From NCBI RefSeq assembly GCF_000317475.1, contig NC_019729.1:1564501-1628500 (forward strand): 64,000 bases of DNA, in the 5' to 3' direction. Both the position numbers and the translations under genes were made by a program. Positions 44,758-52,893 of the stretch are shown one piece after another. Each line of letters starts with the position of its first letter. Within the stretch, counting starts at the first letter, position 1. Source of the DNA: Oscillatoria nigro-viridis PCC 7112 (GTDB lineage: Bacteria > Cyanobacteriota > Cyanobacteriia > Cyanobacteriales > Microcoleaceae). The notes beneath the pieces were generated by a model that was given only the letters and a program-made list of their open reading frames with translations, did no database searches and had not been told where the DNA came from.

Positions 44758-45507
44758 ATGTCTCAATCTGTAGTGCCAGTTGTTGAATCAAAGCAAATTG
44801 ATACTTCACCCACCTTGACCTTTGAAGAATACCGTTCCTATCAAACTGATTCCGATCTACAATATGAACTGTACAAAGGCAAATTAATTCCGATGCCAAC
44901 CGCAACAGTTTTACATATCAAAATTTGCGAATATTTAGTTTACAAATTGCAGCGTTACCTAGCGGAACACAATCTTGACTTAGTAGCAAAAACAGGTCTG
45001 GGAGTAAGAACAGAAGAAGATACCTCTCGGATTCCTGATGTAGTTGTTTGCACTCAAAGTCTTTTGGAACAAGCTGCCGCTAGACCAGGTTCTGGTATCC
45101 TCGATTTTGAGGAAAAGCCCCTGTTAGTCATAGAGGTAGTGAGTCAAAATCGGCGCGCCGATTATGTGATTAAACGAGCTGAGTACGAACTAGCTAACGT
45201 GCCTGAATATGTAATTGTTGACCCTACACCTAACAAAGAACTGGTGCGAGTTTTAGCCTTTCCTGAAGGTGAAGACATCTATACACAAACAGATTTTGTG
45301 CCGGGGCAAAAAATGGTGTCTGTAGTATTTCCCAATCTGACATTATCAGTGAGTGAAATACTGTCTCCGCCATTAGTTGAAGGGTTGATTAAAGCAGAAC
45401 AAGCTCGGTTCCAGGAACTTGAGCAGCAAGCTGATGAGCAGCGCCAACGGGCTGAAAGATTGGCGGTGAGGTTGCGAGAATTAGGAGTAGATCCAGATCG
45501 CATTTAG
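44758..45507 (+). CDS. Uma2 family (DUF820) putative restriction endonuclease
   Basis: A 249-residue protein. TLTFEEYRSYQTDSDLQYEL, YKGKLIPMPTATVLH, RIPDVVVCTQSL and LLVIEVVSQNRRADYV define Uma2, a PD-(D/E)XK-fold family expanded in cyanobacteria. The acidic catalytic positions (D in IPDVVV, E in VIEVVS) are present. A C-terminal coiled coil (QARFQELEQQADEQRQRAER) ends in LRELGVDP. It shares about three quarters of its residues with the Uma2 genes at 61.9 and 62.9 kb. Actual nuclease activity is unproven for the family. Confidence 0.9.
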   Translation: MSQSVVPVVESKQIDTSPTLTFEEYRSYQTDSDLQYELYKGKLIPMPTATVLHIKICEYLVYKLQRYLAEHNLDLVAKTGLGVRTEEDTSRIPDVVVCTQSLLEQAAARPGSGILDFEEKPLLVIEVVSQNRRADYVIKRAEYELANVPEYVIVDPTPNKELVRVLAFPEGEDIYTQTDFVPGQKMVSVVFPNLTLSVSEILSPPLVEGLIKAEQARFQELEQQADEQRQRAERLAVRLRELGVDPDRI

Positions 45508-45732
45508 GAGCTTGGACGACCCAGAATTCATGAGTTAATTGTTATTAGTTATATCAAATCCGCGCTGCATCGGAATTATTCAGATATCTATGCTCGACCT
45601 CTGCGTGAATCCGCGTTCACCCATTGTCATCGGCGGTTGCAAAATTCTCTTTTTTTAACCGCAGATACAGGCAGATAAACACAGATAAACGCAGATGAGT
45701 TAGATCTATCGATCGCGCTTGATACTGTGCAA
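45508..45732. other. Intergenic region with CAGATAAAC repeats
   Basis: AACCGCAGATACAGGCAGAT and the tandem CAGATAAACACAGATAAACG (about 45675) belong to a dispersed cyanobacterial repeat family. No gene is seen. Confidence 0.5.
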
Positions 45733-46353
45733 CTATTCAACCCAACGCACCCGAACAAAATGAGCTTCGCGTCCCCAGAAGTCGTGACTTACAGTAATAT
45801 CAACCACACTCAAATTAAACGGAATAGCAGTTGTGACGTAACGCTGAGCCAGAGATCCCACATCAGGAGCTAACTGAGCAGCCGCAGCCGCCGCTGCACC
45901 CAAACCTAACAGTTGCAGAATGGGCCCCCGAGGCAGGGCTAAATGGATGCCGACAGCAAGTCCTGCCGTCAGCAGCATTGCCACCGACAAATTCGTGCCA
46001 CAGCGGGGATGTACAGCTAAATCCCACTCTCCGCTGGCAATCCGCTGCAAAGCCTCGCGCACTGCCTGACGCAACTGTGCAATGTTAACGTGGCCATAAA
46101 GATAAAACCCTTGGTCTGTGGACATCCCGCCCAATAACTCATTATCGGCTCTTGCTGTGGTCGCACCAAGCGATTGGCTTAGTACCCAAACCGTAGCGTG
46201 TTCCAAAGCATGAACTTGACGCAAAGTCAAGACTTCCTTCAAACCGGGCACAAAATTGAGTTGTCGCAACAAATCAGCATCTTGAGTCCGCTGCGGCGCA
46301 AAGTCGAAGGGAAACTGGCCGGTGCGCCCGGAAGCAGAAGCAGTAGTTGTCAT
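45733..46353 (-). CDS. DUF6391-like membrane protein with HxxEH motif
   Basis: A 206-residue protein. LRQVHALEHATVWVLSQSLG contains an HxxEH arrangement and is followed by GGMSTDQGFYLYGHVNIAQL and LAVHPRCGTNLSVAMLLTAG, then one or two hydrophobic segments (GLAVGIHLALP, LLGLGAAAAAAAQL). The pattern matches an uncharacterised family in cyanobacteria and plastids (DUF6391, from memory). Inverted zinc-peptidase chemistry is suggested by HALEH but not shown. It is a single gene. Confidence 0.7.
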   Translation of the reverse strand: MTTTASASGRTGQFPFDFAPQRTQDADLLRQLNFVPGLKEVLTLRQVHALEHATVWVLSQSLGATTARADNELLGGMSTDQGFYLYGHVNIAQLRQAVREALQRIASGEWDLAVHPRCGTNLSVAMLLTAGLAVGIHLALPRGPILQLLGLGAAAAAAAQLAPDVGSLAQRYVTTAIPFNLSVVDITVSHDFWGREAHFVRVRWVE

Positions 46354-46529
46354 ATCAAAACGCCTCCATTAACTCCATTAAGTGGATATTTAACATTAGC
46401 AATTCGTTGAGAAAAAGCCGATCGTAAATTATCAATAGTTTTGACTTTAAAACCCAGCAATGGCAGGTTTGGTGCAAAAAATATTAGCCCTCAACCTGCC
46501 CTTACTAATAGATCGCACTTATTCCCAGT

Positions 46530-47243
46530 TTATCGTTCGAGGCGCTGGCCGTCGCGGAACACTCCCGGAAACCGCCGGCCACTGGTATCGATAATTGTGC
46601 CTTTGCCGTGAGGTAATCCCTTACGGAACTCTCCCTGATAGCGGATACCGTTAGAAAACGCGCAGCTACCCCTAGCATCGAGTTCTTGATTAAAGAACTG
46701 TCCCGAACACCGGGTACCGTCAGCGCGGGTGAACACTCCCGCACCTAAAGGCTTGCCCCCCAAAAATTGACCGACAAAGCGATCGCCGTTAGCAAAAATG
46801 AATTGTCCCTGTCCAGTCGGCGTACCCACTTTCCAATCCAGAGAAAACGGCCCTATATAGCGATCGCCATTAGTAAAAATAGCTGTCCCGGAGCTAATTT
46901 TGCCATCTCGGAATATGCCCTCGACGCGGGCGTCGTCCTTAAATATAAATTGTCCTCGACCGTTTGGCTGGCCGAGACGGAATTGCCCCTCATAGCGATC
47001 GCCGCTGGAATATACGTATACCCCCGTGCCACTCGGCAAACCGTTAACGAAGTCTCCGATGTAGCTATCGCCATCGTCGTAATCGCACCTAACTCTACCT
47101 GTAGGGATAGCTGGCACGCAGCGACCGGTTTTAGCTCCTGTTCCTTGCGCCATTGATGGCAAGGGATAAGTCGCGTAACTACCAATTCCCAACACAGATG
47201 TAACTAATAGAGCGATTCCACTGGTTTTAAAACGGGAAATCAT
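46530..47243 (-). CDS. MORN repeat protein, secreted (copy 1)
   Basis: A 237-residue protein with a signal peptide (GIALLVTSVLGIGSYATYP) and about seven MORN repeats such as YIGDFVNGLPSGTGVYVY and YEGQFRLGQPNGRGQFIF, ending YQGEFRKGLPHGKGTIID. MORN repeats form an elongated beta sheet that can bind lipids or proteins. The next gene upstream on the same strand encodes a paralogue with nearly the same layout, so the two came from tandem duplication. A role at the cell envelope is likely but unproven. Confidence 0.9.
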   Translation of the reverse strand: MISRFKTSGIALLVTSVLGIGSYATYPLPSMAQGTGAKTGRCVPAIPTGRVRCDYDDGDSYIGDFVNGLPSGTGVYVYSSGDRYEGQFRLGQPNGRGQFIFKDDARVEGIFRDGKISSGTAIFTNGDRYIGPFSLDWKVGTPTGQGQFIFANGDRFVGQFLGGKPLGAGVFTRADGTRCSGQFFNQELDARGSCAFSNGIRYQGEFRKGLPHGKGTIIDTSGRRFPGVFRDGQRLER

Positions 47244-47346
47244 TAACTAAGTCTCTCCTATACGCTTCTGGATATTATTTTGCTTCGTCATTTGTCTTTT
47301 GTCCGATTTCTGGTCAAAAGTGGCCTGAAAACCTCAATATTATGCT

Positions 47347-48111
47347 TTACGAAAATCCGCGTTTGCCGTTGCGATATACCCCCGGAAAGCGCCTGCCGCT
47401 AGCATCGATCATCGTTCCGACACCGTGAGGCACTCCCTTTCGCAATTCTCCTTCATAGCGCGTACCGTTCGGGAAAGTGCAGGTGACACTAGCGTCAAGT
47501 TCTTGATTAAAAAATCTGCCTGAACAGCGAGTGCCGTCTTTGCGTACTAATACCCCTGGGCCAAAGGGCGAACCTGCAAAGAATTGTCCTTCATAGCGAT
47601 CGCCATTGGAGTAAAAAAATTGACCCCGCCCTGCAGGTTGGCTGCTAATGGCATCAGTCTGAACGTTCCTGACGACTGCAAACTCTCCGACGTAGCGCTC
47701 GCCGTTGGGGAAAACGACCGTCCCCGATCTCATCGTGCCGTCTTGGAACACGCCTGTGTAGCGGGCATCATCTTTAAAAATGAATGTCCCTCTACCATCT
47801 GGCACTCCTTTCCGAAATTGTCCTTCGTAGCGATCGCCATTAGCGTACACGTAGACTCCATTGCCGTCGGGCAGGCCGTTGACGAAATTTCCCTCGTAGT
47901 TATCGCCTCCCTCGTAATTGCATTTCACTCTCCCCGTCGGAGGGTTTCCTTGGCAGAAGGGAGGGCGTTTTCCTTCTTCGGGTTTTGCCTCTGGTTTTGG
48001 CTCTGGTTTTGGTTGAGCGATTAATGGCTGGGGATTCAAGAGATTAGTGGCGCTTCCGATACAAGAAGCAACTAATATCACCATCCCTAATTTTTGAATT
48101 GAACTGAGCAT
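47347..48111 (-). CDS. MORN repeat protein, secreted (copy 2)
   Basis: A 254-residue paralogue of the neighbouring MORN protein, with a hydrophobic N-terminal segment (LGMVILVASCIGSATNLL), a Lys/Pro/Glu spacer (QPKPEPKPEAKPEEGKRPPF) and about eight MORN repeats (YEGNFVNGLPDGNGVYVY, YEGQFRKGVPDGRGTFIF and so on, to YEGELRKGVPHGVGTMID). VASC could be a lipobox. It is on the same strand as the Pro-rich lipoprotein gene upstream, but a strong terminator hairpin separates them. Confidence 0.9.
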   Translation of the reverse strand: MLSSIQKLGMVILVASCIGSATNLLNPQPLIAQPKPEPKPEAKPEEGKRPPFCQGNPPTGRVKCNYEGGDNYEGNFVNGLPDGNGVYVYANGDRYEGQFRKGVPDGRGTFIFKDDARYTGVFQDGTMRSGTVVFPNGERYVGEFAVVRNVQTDAISSQPAGRGQFFYSNGDRYEGQFFAGSPFGPGVLVRKDGTRCSGRFFNQELDASVTCTFPNGTRYEGELRKGVPHGVGTMIDASGRRFPGVYRNGKRGFS

Positions 48112-48263
48112 GGGAAATCTCCTTTGACTTCTATTAGTGATAGAGCTTTTACAAAAGCTAAGACTCGCTGAAAAGTCTTCTATTTTTTAATCCCTAATGT
48201 TTCTTCCCAGAAGCGACTAACTCACTCTATGTTAATTTTACCTTCAGATTCGATATCAGCCAT

Positions 48264-48305
48264 AAATGCTAAGGGCAAAAATTTGAGTTTTTGCCCTTAG
48301 CATTT
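48264..48305 (-). terminator. Strong bidirectional terminator hairpin
   Basis: AAATGCTAAGGGCAAAAA (48264-48281) and TTTTTGCCCTTAGCATTT (48288-48305) pair perfectly over 18 bp around TTTGAG. It lies just after the stop of the Pro-rich lipoprotein gene on the minus strand. Confidence 0.88.
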
Positions 48306-48326
48306 TTCATGCTTTAATGTCAATTT

Positions 48327-50246
48327 TCAGCGCCGCGTTGAGCTATTCGGATTTAACAGACGGCTAATAACTGCATTGGCGGGTTTTTGTTCGCGACTTG
48401 CAGGTTTTTCGCCCACACCTTTGGCAACCTCAACGCCGTTTTCCTCTAGGATTACAACTGGATCGGCTCCGGGCTTGATATCCACCCGCTTGACCAACAC
48501 TTGTCCGTTAGACAACCGCTGCCCTACTTTGACATATCGACTTGTTGGTTCATTCGGTACTTTGACAATCACTTGCGTCTCGTTCCCGACTTTTACCACC
48601 CCGCTAACTTCAGTACCTGTAGCGAGGTCAGTAGAAGGCGGTGGCGGTGGTGCTGGAACTACGGGTATCTGCGGAGGGGGTGGGGGATTGGGGTCTCTCC
48701 ACTGGGGCGGCCGCTTGTCTACTGGCAGTTCCGGCAGATCCGGCACTCCTATGGGTCTAGCTGCAATTGGCTGGGGCGGGCGCGGGGGTGCTGGACGGCG
48801 CGGATTCCTACCGGTAGTTGGTGATGAAGTTGGACGGCCGCCCACTTGAGGCGTATTCAGCCCCGGAACTTGGCGCGGGGAGCCAACTTGTGCGCCTTCG
48901 CCTCCTGGAAAACCAGGCTGTCCAGGGCGACTGCCCAATTGAGGCGCATTGACTCCCGGAACTTGGCGCGGGGAGCCAACTTGTGCGCCTTCGCCTCCTG
49001 GAAAACCAGGCTGTCCGGGGCGACTGCCCAATTGAGGCGCATTGACTCCCGGAACTTGGCGGGGCGAGCCAACTTGCGCGCCTTCGCCTCCCGGCAGAGA
49101 AGGATCTCCGGGGCCCGCTAGGCGGCGCCCTAATGGCGGGGGGCTTAGCCCCGGCACTTCTGGCAACGAAGCTAATTGCCGACCCAGGGCTTTCTCGCCT
49201 TCTGGCTGACGATTTGTCCGAGTTTCGGATAGAACTGGCAGAAGAGGCGCTTTTGCGATAGTTCGCCCCTCATAGTCTTGATCGCGGAGGGCTGCATCCA
49301 CTCTGTTCTTGCCCTGCCGCCAAACTGCTTGCAGCATATTGATTCGCGTCACGCAGGACAGTTCCCCCCTTCTTACTGTCGGCGGTCGATATACCTCAAT
49401 TGCCTCGGCAATTTCCGGCACTATGGAACACCGGAGAGCATCAGGAGGCGATTTTTCTCCGTAAATATCCCACAAGTTTGAGGCTGTCACATATTCACCT
49501 AGGGCCTTTTCTATTCTTCTGAAGAATGGTCGGTTAGTTAGGAGTAACTCTCGTCTGGTTGAATTCTTTTCTCCTTCTCTTCCGTAAATAGTAGTAACCA
49601 ATGTACGCAGATCTGTACTGTACTCAGAGTTTTGTGTGGTGTCGTCTAGCAAAGCCTGAAGCGTCCTGAATTCGCTGACCACGCCTCTTGCTGTCGGGCT
49701 GAGATTGATTTGGGGAGCGGCCGGGCCTTTAAGCTTAGTTCCTCCAATTTGGACTGGGCGGGATAGTTCTGGCAGTTTAGGTATCATGGCCACCTGTCGC
49801 TGTGGCAGTTTGGGCAACGGATTGACTGTCATCGGCCCTGCTGGGATTCCGCCCGGGACATCGCCAACTCCCGGAGGGTTTTGAACCGCGATCGGCGGCA
49901 GCGGCCCAAAGGGGTCTAACTGAGAAGGATTGGCTGTCAAAGGGCCTTGGGGCACTGGCTGAAGCGGAAGCGTTGGATTCCTGTCCTTTTTGTCGCCGAT
50001 ATTTGTTTGAGCCTGTCTGGCTCGTTCGTCTGGGTTAGTCGATCGAATTAACCCTGGAGGCTGGGCCGCTACTACTGGAGACTGGAATGTCTGAGTTCCT
50101 GGGGTGGGGCTGGCAGAGGCTGCCGGAGACGGAGAGGCTGCACTGGGGCTGGGGCTGGGGCTGGCTGTGTTGCTGCCCTCGCCACCGCAGCCTGCGATCG
50201 AGAAAGCTAGTAGTCCTATAGTTGCAAAATATAAAAGTTTGTGCAT
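48327..50246 (-). CDS. Pro-rich lipoprotein with 31-residue repeats
   Basis: A 639-residue protein from ATG 50246. The lipobox FSIAGC (signal LLYFATIGLLAFSIAGC) marks a lipoprotein. A long Pro/Ser/Ala linker, a helical segment (about residues 195-320, VVSEFRTLQALLDDTTQNSE), then a repeat block (GQPGFPGGEGAQVGSPRQVP, 31-residue period) and a Pro-rich stretch follow. The C-terminal domain (TGTEVSGVVKVGNETQVIVK, RYVKVGQRLSNGQVLVKRVD) resembles the small beta domain of pilus or secretion accessory proteins of PilP type. It is a likely envelope-spanning linker protein; no operon partner identifies the machine. Confidence 0.75.
   Translation of the reverse strand: MHKLLYFATIGLLAFSIAGCGGEGSNTASPSPSPSAASPSPAASASPTPGTQTFQSPVVAAQPPGLIRSTNPDERARQAQTNIGDKKDRNPTLPLQPVPQGPLTANPSQLDPFGPLPPIAVQNPPGVGDVPGGIPAGPMTVNPLPKLPQRQVAMIPKLPELSRPVQIGGTKLKGPAAPQINLSPTARGVVSEFRTLQALLDDTTQNSEYSTDLRTLVTTIYGREGEKNSTRRELLLTNRPFFRRIEKALGEYVTASNLWDIYGEKSPPDALRCSIVPEIAEAIEVYRPPTVRRGELSCVTRINMLQAVWRQGKNRVDAALRDQDYEGRTIAKAPLLPVLSETRTNRQPEGEKALGRQLASLPEVPGLSPPPLGRRLAGPGDPSLPGGEGAQVGSPRQVPGVNAPQLGSRPGQPGFPGGEGAQVGSPRQVPGVNAPQLGSRPGQPGFPGGEGAQVGSPRQVPGLNTPQVGGRPTSSPTTGRNPRRPAPPRPPQPIAARPIGVPDLPELPVDKRPPQWRDPNPPPPPQIPVVPAPPPPPSTDLATGTEVSGVVKVGNETQVIVKVPNEPTSRYVKVGQRLSNGQVLVKRVDIKPGADPVVILEENGVEVAKGVGEKPASREQKPANAVISRLLNPNSSTRR
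48845..49125. repeat. 93-bp tandem repeat in the lipoprotein gene
   Basis: About three copies of a 93-bp unit (translated GEGAQVGSPRQVPG and NAPQLGSRPGQPGFPG) lie within the gene; the first two are almost identical, the third diverges. The frame is kept. Confidence 0.88.
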
Positions 50247-50348
50247 TGCCGATCGTCCCCAAATGCTTAATTTCAAGATCTCCAACAAGGCTTTGCAATT
50301 ACAGCCTGTTGCCGTTTATAAGTTTATCAAAAATTTGGGTTTTAAACC

Positions 50349-50365
50349 CCGTCCTAAAAGGACGG
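50349..50365 (+). repeat. Left-end hairpin of the TnpB element
   Basis: CCGTCC-TAAAA-GGACGG forms a perfect 6-bp stem 60 nt before the tnpB frame, as subterminal palindromes do in IS200/IS605 elements. Confidence 0.65.
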
Positions 50366-50440
50366 CTTTAATTGTAACGTATTAATAACTTACTGAAGAT
50401 TTTATGCTGGAGCCTATAGTATAAGATGGGAGGTAAGACC

Positions 50441-51631
50441 ATGTTAGTTTTTGAGTTTAAGGCCCACGGAAAATCGAATCAGTTCAAAGCAGTAGACGAA
50501 GCAATTCGTACCGCTAAGTTTGTCCGCAATAGCTGTTTGCGTTATTGGATGGACAACAAGAAAGTGGGCAAAAACGACTTAAATAAATACTGCGCCGTAC
50601 TAGCTCGCGATTTTCCCTTTGCCGACGAACTCAACTCAATGGCAAGACAAGCTAGTGCAGAACGGGCATGGTCTTCTATCTCCCGATTTTACGATAACTG
50701 CAAGAAAAATATTCCTGGTAAAAAAGGGTATCCACAATTTCAAAGAGATGGCCGCTCGGTGGAATACAAAACCACTGGATGGAAACTTGCTGACGATCGG
50801 AAATCAATCAACTTTACGGATAAAAAAGGAATTGGACGATTAAAACTAAAAGGCACACGCGATCTACATTTTTACCAAATTAGCCAAATAAAAAGGGTGA
50901 GATTAGTCAAACGTGCTGATGGCGTGTACGTCCAATTCTGTGTGGATGTCGATAGAAAAGAAAACACAGAACCCTCTGGTACTACGATCGGATTAGACGT
51001 GGGATTGAAGGAATATTACACCGATTCAAACGGAAATACGGTTGAAAATCCGAGGTTTTTAAGAAAAGGTGAGAAAGTCCTCAAACGCTATGGGCGTCGC
51101 GTATCCCGGAAAGTGAAAGGTTCAATAAACAGGGGCAAAGCTCGGCAGATTCTAGGTAAGCGCCATCTCAAAATAAGTAGACAACGTAAAGACCATGCTG
51201 TGAAATTAGCAAGGTGCGTAATCTCATCGAACGATGTAGTAGTCTACGAAGATTTGAGAATCAAAAATATGGTGAAGAATCATTGTCTGGCTAAGTCCAT
51301 TAATGACGCATCTTGGTATCAATTTCGTGTTTGGCTTGAATACTTTGGAAAAGTGTTTGAAAAAATCACGGTTGCGGTGAATCCCCAATACACCAGTCAA
51401 GAATGCTCTAGCTGCGGTCAAATCGTGAAAAAAACGCTATCTACAAGAACTCATGCTTGTCAATGTGGTTGTGTCTTGGATCGGGACGAAAACGCAGCTA
51501 GAAATATCCTTAGTCGAGGATTAGGTACGGTAGGGCATACCGGAACCTTTGGTCTTGAACCAAGCAACTCTTTGGGAGAATTAGTCTCTACTGTTGCTGG
51601 AGAAATCCTGCCTCAGCAAACTGGCTCGTAG
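50441..51631 (+). CDS. tnpB: RNA-guided endonuclease TnpB
   Basis: A 396-residue protein from ATG 50441, which has GGGAGGT 7 nt upstream; an in-frame ATG at 50426 is weaker. The N-terminal region FVRNSCLRYWMDNKK and GYPQFQRDGRSVEYKT is the OrfB_IS605 wedge. The RuvC residues are intact: Asp186 in TIGLDVGLKEYYTD, Glu270 in VVYEDLRIKNMVKN and Asp349 in LDRDENAARNIL. The zinc finger is CSSCG...CQCGC. TnpB uses a guide RNA from the element's 3' end (omega RNA) to cut DNA. This copy looks active. The reading frame end and the right end, where the guide is made, follow each other closely. Confidence 0.95.
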   Translation: MLVFEFKAHGKSNQFKAVDEAIRTAKFVRNSCLRYWMDNKKVGKNDLNKYCAVLARDFPFADELNSMARQASAERAWSSISRFYDNCKKNIPGKKGYPQFQRDGRSVEYKTTGWKLADDRKSINFTDKKGIGRLKLKGTRDLHFYQISQIKRVRLVKRADGVYVQFCVDVDRKENTEPSGTTIGLDVGLKEYYTDSNGNTVENPRFLRKGEKVLKRYGRRVSRKVKGSINRGKARQILGKRHLKISRQRKDHAVKLARCVISSNDVVVYEDLRIKNMVKNHCLAKSINDASWYQFRVWLEYFGKVFEKITVAVNPQYTSQECSSCGQIVKKTLSTRTHACQCGCVLDRDENAARNILSRGLGTVGHTGTFGLEPSNSLGELVSTVAGEILPQQTGS

Positions 51632-51819
51632 ATCAAAGAATCCCCACGCCTTCAGGCTCGGGAGTGTCAACTGTGTTCGATGTTATGCGATCGCTTGAAA
51701 ATTGCCAAGTTTTCGTGACGATCCGATCGGGTTCTTCGGGCGCTGGGTTTTCTGGAGCAAGTTAGGATATCAATGGCGGTCGTTGTGGGAAATATTGAAG
51801 CAATCAAGGTATTTAGATC

Positions 51820-52467
51820 ATGGCAAAAGTGATTCTCAAGCGGATTTGGCGATCGGGCTTTGTTTTTGCGACCGTTTTGGTGGGTGCGGGATCTGTGGGG
51901 GGCGGCGAGGTGCATTCTGATTCACATCAGCCAGCAACCCAGGTGATGACATTGATGCCCGATGGGAGTTCCCAGCAGCCCGCTCGCGCTATAACGGGAT
52001 CGGGATTGACAACGGGCAAATTGTACTCTCAGTTTTGGAACCCATCCAATTCTGGTGCCAAACCCCCAGCAAATCAACCGGCTCAGCCACGGCGGAATCC
52101 ACAGGTATTTCAAGCTAAAATCAAGCGCCGCGCTGGCGGGACGCCGGTGATTGATGTGGTATTTAACGGCAACAAAACTTTTGAGATGATTGTCGATACC
52201 GGGGCGAGCGGCACTTTGATTTCTCAGCAGATGGCTACTGCACTGGGAGTGAGGCCGGTGCGTACCGTGAGAGCGGGGATCGCTGACGGTAGCTTTGTCG
52301 AGTTCCCGATCGGTGTGGTGCGATCGATTCGGGTTGGGGGTGCTGCGATCCAAAATGTCGAAGTGGCGATCGCGAAACAAATGCCAATAGGTCTGCTCGG
52401 CCACGATTTCTTTGGCAATTACGATGTCAAAATTAAAAAAGATGTTGTAGAATTTTATGTCCGCTGA
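51820..52467 (+). CDS. Retropepsin-like aspartic protease, membrane-anchored or secreted
   Basis: A 215-residue protein. A hydrophobic N-terminal segment (RSGFVFATVLVGAGSVGGG) and a low-complexity spacer (PANQPAQPRRNPQ) precede a single aspartic protease domain. The catalytic triad is in FEMIVDTGASGTLISQQMAT, the flap region follows, and the second motif is PIGLLGHDFFGNYDV. Like retroviral and cyanobacterial retropepsins it should act as a dimer, in the periplasm. It lies just downstream of the TnpB element but on its own. Confidence 0.85.
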   Translation: MAKVILKRIWRSGFVFATVLVGAGSVGGGEVHSDSHQPATQVMTLMPDGSSQQPARAITGSGLTTGKLYSQFWNPSNSGAKPPANQPAQPRRNPQVFQAKIKRRAGGTPVIDVVFNGNKTFEMIVDTGASGTLISQQMATALGVRPVRTVRAGIADGSFVEFPIGVVRSIRVGGAAIQNVEVAIAKQMPIGLLGHDFFGNYDVKIKKDVVEFYVR

Positions 52468-52893
52468 GAGTGAGCGGATTCGGAAACCGATTTTTGCTCA
52501 ACTGGTTTGAAGTTATTCCCAGCCCAGTCAAAACTGTTTAATCTATTCCTTAAGGCAGTAGTCAAAGCCCGCCATCTGTGGTAATCTTTTCAGTGTTTCA
52601 ATAGCAACCTACCGTTGAACAATTCGTGAAAATTCGGCGGCAAAAGCAGGGTGGCTGTTGGTGAGATCGGTAACAGCCTCCGACTGTGCATTCACAGTAC
52701 AGGGCAAGGCAATCAATTAAACAATTCCGAAAGCAGGTCGAAATTAGTTCCCAAAACGCTGTGTCTAAGGGAATTTTGCTGGGCTTTGTTCAGCCGGAGC
52801 CGAGAAAATATGTAAACTGATTAGCGGAAGATGTTCCGCAAAATCGGAAATCATGAAAATCGAGAAATTAATTATTGTAAATAAGGTATTCGC
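52468..52893. other. 426-bp intergenic region before gpmI
   Basis: No gene and no strong repeat is seen. Some segments can pair (CTGGGCTTTGTTCAGCC, 52781 on), which leaves room for a small RNA or leader, but nothing recognised. Confidence 0.4.

Larger units (their letters stand above)
50340..51670 (+). mobile_element. IS605-type element with tnpB only
   Basis: The element carries a left-end hairpin, an intact tnpB and a right-end sequence (GAATCCCCACGCCTTCAGG to GTGTCAA, 51638-51670) typical of cyanobacterial IS605 ends. There is no tnpA, so it needs a transposase from elsewhere to move. Exact ends cannot be fixed from one copy. Confidence 0.7.

Noticed and set aside
48376-48849. 157-codon plus-strand frame in the lipoprotein gene
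   Set aside because: Gly/Thr-rich shadow of the Pro-rich repeats on the other strand.
52468-52893. Possible structural RNA (6S or similar) before gpmI
   Set aside because: Some pairing is possible but no consensus of a known RNA family is seen; no support beyond that.
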